Shown here piece by piece: positions 6,226 through 13,271 of a stretch of 14,186 nucleotides of DNA. The position numbers were made by a program, and so were the translations under genes. The stretch is from an uncultured Clostridia bacterium (GTDB lineage: Bacteria > Bacillota > Clostridia > Peptostreptococcales > Anaerovoracaceae), in assembly GCA_934277495.1 (NCBI GenBank), contig CAKQUI010000054.1, forward strand, positions 1 to 14,186. The letters run 5' to 3'. Positions within the stretch are counted from its first letter, which is position 1; every line of letters starts with the position of its first letter. The notes below the pieces were generated by a model. That model was not told where the DNA came from, did not search any database, and was given only the letters and a program-made list of their open reading frames with translations.

Positions 6226-7288
6226 AAAATCAATATTGCTGGTTCTGGTACTGCTGATGTGTACGGCAGGCAGTGTCACAGCTGTTTCTGCATCGGATAC
6301 ATCAAACGTAGTTCCGGATCTTCCAGGTGGTCCGTATTCTCTCGCTCTTACCGTTCAGAGCACTAATCCTGATGGGAGTGCAACGAAAATAAGCGGTGCA
6401 GAGATATCAGCCTTACAGGTGGCAGGTCTTACTGTCAGACATGGGGCTGCATATTATAAGACGCTTTCGGATTTTGGCGATACAGATATCGTATTCGAGG
6501 ATATGACTGTAGAGGAATCAAATACTGCAGCCGCTGGATTTGCCAAAGTCGCTGACCGTAAAAACATTACAGGCAAAAATGGGGTCAGTGACAAAAACGG
6601 CATAGTGAGGTTCGAAGATCTGGCTCCAGGCGTTTATCTTGTCAGACTGGACCGGTTTGACAGCGATGATGCAGGATACACCGCCATGGATCCGTTCCTT
6701 GTACTTGTTCCGGGGATAGATAGGACAGGCAGGGAGAATAAATGGATAACAGCTGTCAAAGCTGTACCGAAACTGGATATCCATCCGGCAGACACACTGG
6801 AAGTGGAATATCCGGTGACAAAAAAAATAAAAGGGATATCAGATACAGGCGAAGTCTTTACTTTTGAACTCAAGGCAGACGATATTATGGATCCTCTGCC
6901 GACCGGGAGCATACAGGGATCGAAAAAGATTTCGATAAAAGGTGCCGGCACTGTAAGTTCAGGTACATGGAAATATACAGAACCCGGTATCTACAGGTAC
7001 ACTGTTCGTGAAATACCGGGAAGCAGCAGGAATTTCAGATATGATGAGACAGTATATCATATCACTGACAGGGTATATTACTCCGGAAGCAGGCTTCAGG
7101 TGGACCACAAGGTCACTGATGAAAAGGGTAACAGGTACAGCAGAAAAGGACTGGTTTTTGTCAATCAGTACATAAAAGCGGGACCGAAAACAGGAGATGA
7201 AATGACAGCAGCCTTCCTGCTGATATGTGCTGCCGCAATGGCAGGATGTATCGCAGCAGTGGCAAAACGAAGGGGGTGGAACCGATGA
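6203..7288 (+). CDS. Minor (probably basal) pilin with FctA-type isopeptide domain, GPKTG signal
   Basis: 361 aa. Residues 1-30 form a signal peptide (basic start, hydrophobic 10-28, cleavage near VSA). Residues about 40-190 form a first beta domain with GIVRFEDLAPGVYLVRL (133-149), common in gram-positive pilins. Residues about 198-325 match the Spy0128/FctA-type pilin isopeptide domain: a lysine cluster VTKKIKG (205-211), YRYTVREIPG with Glu270, and FVNQY with Asn321 near the end. These are the likely Lys, Glu and Asn of an internal isopeptide bond. The sorting signal is GPKTG (327-331) instead of LPXTG, then a hydrophobic stretch and KRRGWNR. Small size and the altered signal fit a base subunit, though this is inference. 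It overlaps sortase 2 by 23 bases and the tip gene by four. Confidence 0.88.
   Translation: MERITILKKSILLVLVLLMCTAGSVTAVSASDTSNVVPDLPGGPYSLALTVQSTNPDGSATKISGAEISALQVAGLTVRHGAAYYKTLSDFGDTDIVFEDMTVEESNTAAAGFAKVADRKNITGKNGVSDKNGIVRFEDLAPGVYLVRLDRFDSDDAGYTAMDPFLVLVPGIDRTGRENKWITAVKAVPKLDIHPADTLEVEYPVTKKIKGISDTGEVFTFELKADDIMDPLPTGSIQGSKKISIKGAGTVSSGTWKYTEPGIYRYTVREIPGSSRNFRYDETVYHITDRVYYSGSRLQVDHKVTDEKGNRYSRKGLVFVNQYIKAGPKTGDEMTAAFLLICAAAMAGCIAAVAKRRGWNR
7271..7279 (+). promoter_or_regulatory. Ribosome binding site that fixes the tip pilin start
   Basis: AGGGGGTGG (7271-7279) lies five bases before ATG at 7285, which overlaps the previous stop as ATGA. An in-frame ATG at 7225 would put 20 polar residues ahead of a complete signal peptide and lacks this site. 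Confidence 0.8.
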
Positions 7289-9657
7289 AAAGAAAAATCA
7301 AAAAAATATTTCTGATCTTGTGTATCGTACTTCTCATCATTCCAGCCGCAGCATCGGATATTTTCGCAGAGGATGTTCCGGAGGGAACAACTACGACAAG
7401 AGATCCGTGGTATCCGTCTGTTTCAAGCAGCGCCAATGACTGGCAGATCGTTGATGGTGATTACCGTGATGGTAAGAACGGCGCCTCGACGCAGGTGACG
7501 AACAAGTCCGGCAGCGTAGTGATAAGGAAGAACGTTCTGCCTACAGCAGATGAGAATATCTTTGAGATAGCACTGAAAGTAAGAACGCAGACCAGCTGGG
7601 CAGATGTGCTGGACGGCACCAGTGCCAGGATACAGAACGGTAATAGTGATCATTCCTCAAAGGTCAGCTATTTCACAATAAAGCCGACAACTCCCAATGA
7701 CAAGAAAGTAACGCTTTATTTCATGAATGCGCCAGACAGTGTTCCCGAGAGCTCACTTCCAGGGACTTATAAGGTGGTGTACAAAAAAACATATTATATC
7801 ACAGAAATAAATAAAGGAAAATGCTTCCTGTATTTCAATAACCCGCTTCTTGGCATGGGAGACCATGGAGGACAGAAGCAGAACGTGGTTGACGGCAGCA
7901 GATATTACATCCCGATAGGGACTACGATGCAGAAATATGATCTCCTGCATCATGCAGCTGTGGCACGTACTGTGACAGACACTATGGGTTCCGGAGTAAG
8001 CTATGTGAATGGCAGCATTGCCAACGCCACATCCATTCCGGGAGTTTCCGGGCTGACGAAAGCCAGCGTCAGCGGTGATACACTGACATGGACCATAGAC
8101 AGCGACGGTACGATACCCATAGGCGAGGACTATAAGCTGATCAAGGACACGAAAAACGGCAAGGCGACGTACTATCGTGAATACGACCTGACGTACAAAG
8201 TTCATCTGGATGCTTCTGCCTCGGATTTCGAACCTGGCAAGGTCTATCCGACGAATAAAGAAGCAAAACTGAATTACACTTACGATCCGAGACCATCAAA
8301 AGATGAGAGCGATTACTGGAATGACTTCGAGGAAAGTCAGTCACCTCTGACATTCCCGGTGCCGTCTGTAAAAGGAACACTTTACAATCTGAAGTTCAGC
8401 AAAGTGGACAGTGAGACAGGCAGAGCGCTGGCAGGAGCTCAGTTCAGTCTGACCGGCAGCTATGGAGCGTCCCTGATATCGGGAGTGTCCGCTGAAAAAA
8501 GCAGTTATGACAAGACTGCCGTATCATCTGTGGAGACGAACAGCAAAGGAGAGGTCGTTTTCGAGGACGTGCCGTGGGGAAAATACACGCTGAAGGAAAC
8601 AAAAGCCCCGAAGGGCTATGACATCACATTCAGCGATGTCACCATGACCCTTTGCCGCACCACGGATAGTAAGATCCTGGACGAACAGGGCAGCGAATAC
8701 TGGCTGAAAAGCTCGCAGATAGGAAATGGCGGTATCGTGACAAACAAACCATGGCCTAAGGCCAGGGTGACGTTGTCGAAGAACATAACGAACTACAGTG
8801 ATATCCTTTCGAATAAAGACAAGTCTTCTGTCTTTGAGATGCTTGTTTCAGGTTTCGACAATGACAATATGGCGTTTTACAATGAAGATGGTGACATCAT
8901 AGACAGCTCAGAGATAAGTCAGGCATTGAAACACAATGAGAAGATAACATATACTGTAGGTCTGAAAAAAGGAAAAGGTACATTCCAGCTGTCAGAGGAT
9001 CTGACAGGGACCGGGGACCTGTTTGCATACAAGGAAGCATCTCTGATGAAAAATACAGGGAACAGTGACTCCTCCGGGTCGGCTTCACTTGCTTCAGGCA
9101 GCGGGACATCCTCGACTGTGACGGTAAACAAGGACAATGATGTAACGCTGACGGTAAACAATGTATACAGGCTGGGAGAAGTAAAGATAGTCAAGAAAGA
9201 CTCTGTTACAGGAGAAGGTCTTGACGGGGCAAGGTTCGCTGTATACTCGTCAGAAAAAGAAGATGCAGCTGATGATGCAGAGTCCCTGGAACATCAGGGA
9301 AAGACGTACTATCAGGTAAAATCAGGAGTATCTGCAGATGCGGGGGATCTTACTATATCGAAACTGCCTGCATCGACAAGCAGAAGCTATATACTGAAAG
9401 AAGTAAAACCTCCTGACGGATATTCTGCCATGGAGACGCTGATCCCGTTCAGCTTCGACAAGGATGGAAACATCAGCGTGCAGGAGACCGGAAACAGCGA
9501 TATAAGCTTTTCAGGAGGCGTGATAAATGTAAAGAATCACAGACTTTACGAACTGCCGTCTGCAGGCGGTCCGGGAACATATATATTCACTTTCCTGGGA
9601 GCGCTTGTAATGACTGCAGCAGTCTTGAGGTATGCAAGAAGATACAGGAATGTATGA
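7285..9657 (+). CDS. Large ancillary/tip pilin with CnaB domains and LPSAG signal
   Basis: 790 aa. The signal peptide spans 1-28 (KRKIKK, hydrophobic core, cleavage near IFA). Residues about 50-210 form an N-terminal domain whose start (VVIRKNVLPTADENIFEIAL at 78-97) resembles the region that precedes a von Willebrand A domain in many tip pilins. However, no MIDAS motif (DxSxS) follows. Residues about 215-355 form a fimbrial D2-like domain. A CnaB domain at about 364-450 ends in the E-box YTLKETKAPKGY (434-445, Glu438). A further beta domain spans about 490-627. A second CnaB domain spans about 630-755, with E-box YILKEVKPPDGY (702-713, Glu706). A Ser/Gly-rich linker lies at 591-610. The sorting signal is LPSAG (757-761). 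Size, position and architecture suggest the pilus tip; the ligand is unknown. Confidence 0.88.
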   Translation: MKRKIKKIFLILCIVLLIIPAAASDIFAEDVPEGTTTTRDPWYPSVSSSANDWQIVDGDYRDGKNGASTQVTNKSGSVVIRKNVLPTADENIFEIALKVRTQTSWADVLDGTSARIQNGNSDHSSKVSYFTIKPTTPNDKKVTLYFMNAPDSVPESSLPGTYKVVYKKTYYITEINKGKCFLYFNNPLLGMGDHGGQKQNVVDGSRYYIPIGTTMQKYDLLHHAAVARTVTDTMGSGVSYVNGSIANATSIPGVSGLTKASVSGDTLTWTIDSDGTIPIGEDYKLIKDTKNGKATYYREYDLTYKVHLDASASDFEPGKVYPTNKEAKLNYTYDPRPSKDESDYWNDFEESQSPLTFPVPSVKGTLYNLKFSKVDSETGRALAGAQFSLTGSYGASLISGVSAEKSSYDKTAVSSVETNSKGEVVFEDVPWGKYTLKETKAPKGYDITFSDVTMTLCRTTDSKILDEQGSEYWLKSSQIGNGGIVTNKPWPKARVTLSKNITNYSDILSNKDKSSVFEMLVSGFDNDNMAFYNEDGDIIDSSEISQALKHNEKITYTVGLKKGKGTFQLSEDLTGTGDLFAYKEASLMKNTGNSDSSGSASLASGSGTSSTVTVNKDNDVTLTVNNVYRLGEVKIVKKDSVTGEGLDGARFAVYSSEKEDAADDAESLEHQGKTYYQVKSGVSADAGDLTISKLPASTSRSYILKEVKPPDGYSAMETLIPFSFDKDGNISVQETGNSDISFSGGVINVKNHRLYELPSAGGPGTYIFTFLGALVMTAAVLRYARRYRNV

Positions 9658-9707
9658 TGCTGGAAAGCAGCAAGACGCAGGAAAAAAACACAATAGCAAT
9701 CCACTCA

Positions 9708-9758
9708 CGGAGAAGTCCCGGAAAGCTGAGACCGAGTCCGGCACCGGGGCTTTCTCCG
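9708..9758 (+). other. Conserved stem-loop with two competing pairings (copy B)
   Basis: CGGAGAA (9708-9714) pairs with TTCTCCG (9752-9758), and the inner TCCCGG can extend this helix against CCGGGG. The alternative is GAAAGCT (9721-9727) with GGCTTTC (9748-9754). Both pairings survive the changes relative to copy A. Confidence 0.5.
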
Positions 9759-9801
9759 CTCCCCTCATAAATTGCAATCAAGATAACCAATAATGTATAC
9801 G

Positions 9802-9852
9802 GCAAAATGGCGGACGCCCTCTGACAGGCAGTTCGCCATTTTGCTGTTTTTT
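9802..9852 (+). terminator. Intrinsic terminator of the pilus operon (copy B)
   Basis: GCAAAATGGCG (9802-9812) pairs with CGCCATTTTGC (9834-9844), followed by TGTTTTTT (9845-9852). Stem and tail are identical to copy A; the loop is one base longer. It ends plus-strand transcription before the convergent SipL-like gene. No T-run follows it on the minus strand. Confidence 0.9.
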
Positions 9853-9860
9853 CGTTCTGA

Positions 9861-9892
9861 GGTGTATCCGGCGCAAGCCCTCCGGATGCACT
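9861..9892 (+). other. Conserved hairpin downstream of terminator (copy B)
   Basis: GGTGTATCCGG (9861-9871) pairs over all 11 positions, two of them G-T, with CCGGATGCACT (9882-9892) around the loop CGCAAGCCCT. Compared with copy A the 3' arm is identical while the 5' arm has changed and still pairs, in fact better. Confidence 0.55.
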
Positions 9893-9959
9893 GATACGAA
9901 GCCTGGCTTTATGTGCAGGTGCGAAGCGGCGGGGCCGGATATTTTGCTCTGAGTCCTGT

Positions 9960-12428
9960 TTATCTTGCCACCAGCAGCTTCATGCCTGCTGTGAGGCTGT
10001 CTCCTTCGTTTATATCGTTAATTGCCGTCAGTGTGGATATATCAGTCCTGTAGCGTTTTGCCACGTCCCAGAGCGTATCCCCGGGGCTTGTGATGTAAAG
10101 TGCCATAGAGACCTTCCTTGCAGGCGACGGATCTGCTGATACTGCGAATCCGTCCAGCATGGTGAATGTGCCGGGGCGGCTGACCCACACGTTCATCGTG
10201 ACGGTGACATTGATCTCCAGCTGCCGGTTGTTTATCTCGTCGAACCAGAAATCACGTATCCCGGAAGTGACTTCGGCTGTCAGCTGATCTGCATCGGAGT
10301 CTCCTGCAGCTCTGCTCATTTCCAGCGAGCCCCTGAGAGGGATATCGTTTTCGATGACGAAAGGCTCGTCGTTTTCATCAAGGGCCAGTATCCGTGCCAT
10401 GACAGAGCCTTCTATTACGATGCGTCCCTTTTCAGGACGTGCAGTGAGTCTGGCAGGGCAGTATGTACCGTACAGCAGCCGGGAAGGTTTCCTGTCTGTC
10501 TTTTCCAGGTCCACTATCTCACGGGAGGATATCTCGCCGGAGACAGGCTCTGTGATCGTGTAAAGTGTCTGGTGGTGTTTCTCGAATATGATGTCGTTCT
10601 TTTTGTGATATGCGTCGCAGAGCATACTGAGCTCTTTGTTCTCGTAGATATATACTGCTGTACGGAGACGGCCTTCAAGGAGGAATCTGCCGTCGTCTGT
10701 TATGGATATCTTCAGATCTCCGCAGTCGAAATCAGTCTGTATCAGCTCGCTGGCAGGTTCGCTGCCGGGCATGATGAACTGAGTGAAATCCGTTTTGTTG
10801 GAAAGTTCGCATACTGCTGTGACGCCGTCATCTGAACCGGCGTAGAATATCCGGGAATGTACGGTGGCGTTTATCACCAGTTTGCCTGCGGTCATCTGCT
10901 TGTGGTTTTCCACCACGTTTATAACAGTGCTTAGTATCTTTTCAGGGAAAGGACTGCCTTCTCTCGGATTTATCTCCTGCGATATCTCGGTCTGGTCTTC
11001 GGTGCGGGACAGCATATCGGATACCGGCAGAGTCCTGACGAGAGGTACGAATCCGTCGTTACCGGCGTCTCTGAAAGTGTCCAGCTCTTTTTCGGCTATA
11101 GTGCTGCAGGATATGCGCAGCTCGCCTCTGGCAGTGAATTTGCGTTCATTGACTGTTTCTGATGTGCATCTGATGACCGACACAGACGGTATGAAATGAG
11201 TGCAGCTGCTGTCTGCGCAGCATTTATCGGTCCTGAAGCTGATGCTGGAGCGTATCACGTCTACAGGCATGTCGCTGCCGCCTGCTGGTTTGTATATCGT
11301 GAATACAGTGATGTTTCCGGATACTGTGTCGTTTCGGTCGTACATCGTGCCTGCGGGTTTTGATATGGAAACACTGCATTCTGCAAAGAGTATCTTTTCG
11401 ATATCCGGCATTGTATCAGGCACCAGCAGTGTCTCTTCGAAAGGTACAGTGATGGATTCCGGCGCGCTGAGGTTCTTTACGATGCCCCTGTCGTAGCGAG
11501 GTGCGTTTTCCACCGGAGCAGGAGGCATATGTATGATATCCGGCGCTGGGTCGTCCTTGGCGGAACGTGAGTCATGTCTTGAATACAAAGCGGGGCTGTA
11601 AGGCGATGTGCCTTTGCTGCCGGTGCTGTGTGAGGACTCCTTTGAGATGTAAAAGCTGCCGGCCGGAGTATCATCTGTATCGGGATGCTCACCGCTGCCG
11701 GAGGCAGATGGATCGGGCACAATATCCGCAGAAGTCTTTTCATCAGGCAGGTTTTCGCTGTCTTCCTGCGATTTTTCCTGTCTGCGGTCTTTGCCGGCTG
11801 CTTCAGGTAGTGTTATATGTGCGTCACTGTCTTCAGTGCGGATGTCCTGCGCACCCTGCGATGCCGGGAAAAGCGGCTTTTCATGATGGTCAGAAGCTTC
11901 ACTGTGTTCTTTCGATGCAGCGGAGTTTGCCACGGAAGATGAAGGCTCATCAGTATCTGTCAGGCCGCCAGATGTGTATCCATGCTGTCCGGACAAGTCG
12001 TCCTCAGGGTTTTCCGGGACCTGCGCATCACGGGTGTTCTGACGCCCGCTGTTTTTATCGTTTCTTCTCTCGGTATCATGCAGTCTGTCGCTTTCACTGT
12101 CTGCCTGGTCTTTGGCCTGGGGTCTTACAGATGATGCGGGAGTATCAGATGCCGCATCCTGTGTGGAGCCAGTGTCTGCCTGCATGTTTTCGATGCTTTC
12201 AGGCGGTACTTCGATGTATGTGAGTCCATCGGATCCGCCTGTATCCCCGGACTGCGGTCTTTCTGCAGCAGGACGCTGCATCTGGGACGTGCCGGCAGAG
12301 GCGCTTTCCCCCGTATCCACAGGGACCTCTATGTACTGTTTCGGACCGGCAGTTTCATTTGCGGTATGAGATTTATCGGCAGAGCTGTCTCTGCTGACAG
12401 GTAAATTATCATAAGGTGATGTAGTCAT
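9960..12428 (-). CDS. sipL: SipL-like spore morphogenesis protein (SPOCS/DUF3794 + LysM) with long disordered N-terminus
   Basis: 822 aa, no signal peptide. Residues 1 to about 310 are rich in Ser, Asp, Glu, Gly, Gln and His and lack hydrophobic segments, so they are probably disordered. QYIEVP (31-36) and TYIEVP (70-75) form a short repeat there. Residues about 315-430 hold a first SPOCS domain (FEETLLVPDTMPDIEKILFA at 330-349 is typical), about 495-605 a second, and about 650-755 a third. The C-terminus is one LysM domain (ITSPGDTLWDVAKRYRTD, 779-796). SipL of C. difficile combines SPOCS and LysM domains, binds SpoIVA through LysM, and helps build the spore coat under sigma-E control. I recall it as about 520 aa, so the N-terminal extension is unusual. 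AGGAGG lies seven bases before the ATG. The sipL name rests on architecture and promoter. Confidence 0.87.
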   Translation of the reverse strand: MTTSPYDNLPVSRDSSADKSHTANETAGPKQYIEVPVDTGESASAGTSQMQRPAAERPQSGDTGGSDGLTYIEVPPESIENMQADTGSTQDAASDTPASSVRPQAKDQADSESDRLHDTERRNDKNSGRQNTRDAQVPENPEDDLSGQHGYTSGGLTDTDEPSSSVANSAASKEHSEASDHHEKPLFPASQGAQDIRTEDSDAHITLPEAAGKDRRQEKSQEDSENLPDEKTSADIVPDPSASGSGEHPDTDDTPAGSFYISKESSHSTGSKGTSPYSPALYSRHDSRSAKDDPAPDIIHMPPAPVENAPRYDRGIVKNLSAPESITVPFEETLLVPDTMPDIEKILFAECSVSISKPAGTMYDRNDTVSGNITVFTIYKPAGGSDMPVDVIRSSISFRTDKCCADSSCTHFIPSVSVIRCTSETVNERKFTARGELRISCSTIAEKELDTFRDAGNDGFVPLVRTLPVSDMLSRTEDQTEISQEINPREGSPFPEKILSTVINVVENHKQMTAGKLVINATVHSRIFYAGSDDGVTAVCELSNKTDFTQFIMPGSEPASELIQTDFDCGDLKISITDDGRFLLEGRLRTAVYIYENKELSMLCDAYHKKNDIIFEKHHQTLYTITEPVSGEISSREIVDLEKTDRKPSRLLYGTYCPARLTARPEKGRIVIEGSVMARILALDENDEPFVIENDIPLRGSLEMSRAAGDSDADQLTAEVTSGIRDFWFDEINNRQLEINVTVTMNVWVSRPGTFTMLDGFAVSADPSPARKVSMALYITSPGDTLWDVAKRYRTDISTLTAINDINEGDSLTAGMKLLVAR

Positions 12429-12435
12429 TTTGCAA

Positions 12436-12441
12436 CCTCCT
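12436..12441 (-). promoter_or_regulatory. Ribosome binding site of the SipL-like gene
   Basis: AGGAGG on the minus strand, seven bases before ATG at 12428. It supports a start that includes the long disordered N-terminus. Confidence 0.85.
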
Positions 12442-12455
12442 GTATCAGTTACAGG

Positions 12456-12484
12456 ATTATATGCAGCAGACAGGGGTGTTATGA
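12456..12484 (-). promoter_or_regulatory. Sigma-E-like promoter of the SipL-like gene
   Basis: On the minus strand TCATAAC (12484-12478), a 14-base spacer and CATATAAT (12463-12456) fit the sporulation sigma-E pattern, -35 like KMATATT and -10 like CATACAAT. The -10 lies 27 bases before the start codon and the promoter lies after the gntR terminator. A vegetative reading of TATAAT lacks a TTGACA-like -35. The known sigma-E control of sipL in C. difficile agrees with this reading. Confidence 0.7.
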
Positions 12485-12488
12485 CTGC

Positions 12489-12532
12489 AAAAAAAGATAC
12501 ATCCGGCCGTCTGCTCTGACGGGAATGTATCT
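12489..12532 (-). terminator. Intrinsic terminator of the ispE-gntR operon
   Basis: On the minus strand AGATACAT (12532-12525) pairs with ATGTATCT (12502-12495), with an inner stem CCGTC/GACGG, then a run of T ending at 12489. It lies 32 bases after the gntR stop and five bases before the sigma-E-like -35, so it insulates the SipL-like gene from read-through. Confidence 0.85.
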
Positions 12533-12563
12533 CCTTTATAATGTTCTTGTATGTATCTCCTGT

Positions 12564-13235
12564 TTAGAGATGTCTCTGCTGTACGCCTTCTCTGATGACA
12601 AGGTCCTTGAGCCTTGATATATGAGTGTCGGCTGCGTCTCTGGCAGCTTCGGCGTTGCCGCTTTCGATGGCTTCGATTATCATCCTGTGTTCCTCAGGCA
12701 TGTTCTCTGCACGTCTGAAATTATCGTAGTATATATATCTGAAACGCAGCACCAGCTCCTGGAGCTGTTCGATCATCTGCACAAGTATTTTGTTGTTGCA
12801 GGATTCGACGATGATACGGTGGAATCTCGTATCGTACTTTATCATATCCTCCATGCTGCCTTCGATCACGGCGTCGTTGTATTTTGCTTCGATTTCTTTG
12901 AGTTCTGCTATTTCTTCCGGCTGCATGCGTGATGCTGCAAAGAAAGCGGCAAGACCCTCCATGTTCTCACGTACTTCCAGTATCTCCACCATGTCCTGTG
13001 TGGATATCTGTGATGCGTATGCGCCACGTCTGGGTTCGATCACTACCAGACCTTCTTTTTCAAGTTTGCGGATGGCTTCTCTGATAGGTGTGCGGCTGAC
13101 GCCCATCTCTTCGGCCAGCTCGACTTCCATCATCCTGGTACCCGGGACTATAGCTCCGGTAAGTATCTGCATTTTAAGTTCTTCGTAGACCATCTCACGG
13201 AGCGGTCTGTGGTTCTGTATATCAAAATTCAGCAT
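12564..13235 (-). CDS. GntR-family transcriptional regulator, FadR/FCD subgroup
   Basis: 223 aa. The N-terminal winged helix-turn-helix spans about 10-75: PLREMVYEELKMQILTGAI (11-29), then the signature LAEEMGVSRTPIREAIRKLE (40-59) and wing GLVVIEPRRGAY (62-73). The C-terminal all-helical FCD effector domain spans about 80-215. Asp135, His139, His183 and His205 sit at the spacing of the metal-binding FCD residues, so it probably binds a metal and a carboxylate ligand. The ligand and target genes cannot be read here. AGAGGAG precedes the ATG by four to five bases. It lies 36 bases after ispE, probably in one operon, and an intrinsic terminator follows. I recall ispE, a GntR regulator and a SipL-like gene being neighbours in other clostridia, which would make this a conserved block. 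Confidence 0.93.
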   Translation of the reverse strand: MLNFDIQNHRPLREMVYEELKMQILTGAIVPGTRMMEVELAEEMGVSRTPIREAIRKLEKEGLVVIEPRRGAYASQISTQDMVEILEVRENMEGLAAFFAASRMQPEEIAELKEIEAKYNDAVIEGSMEDMIKYDTRFHRIIVESCNNKILVQMIEQLQELVLRFRYIYYDNFRRAENMPEEHRMIIEAIESGNAEAARDAADTHISRLKDLVIREGVQQRHL

Positions 13236-13271
13236 ATTACTCCTCTTACTTGCTTATCATACCGGCGGGCG

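Larger units (their letters stand above)
9672..9931 (+). repeat. 260-bp direct repeat, copy B
   Basis: This is the second copy of 2360-2619, in the same orientation, 15 bases after the tip pilin stop. It fills most of the 302-base gap between the convergent tip pilin and SipL-like genes. It carries the leader stem (9708-9758), terminator (9802-9852) and hairpin (9861-9892). Its first 27 bases match the final codons of the LPKTG gene in copy A but are not coding here. Differences from copy A include a one-base insertion in the terminator loop. Confidence 0.93.

Noticed and set aside
2360..9931. Flanking repeats as ends of an insertion sequence or integrative element
   Set aside because: They are direct, have no terminal inverted repeats, and no transposase, integrase or relaxase lies between them.
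9932..9959. Terminator for the SipL-like gene on the minus strand
   Set aside because: No stem followed by a T-run is found after its stop on that strand. The copy B hairpins lack a T-run in this direction, so its end is not identified.
11567..12223. 218-aa plus-strand frame opposite the SipL-like gene
   Set aside because: It is antisense to the low-complexity N-terminus of a gene with strong ribosome binding site and promoter. Its composition (Cys, Arg, His rich) is that of a shadow frame and it has no recognisable domain.
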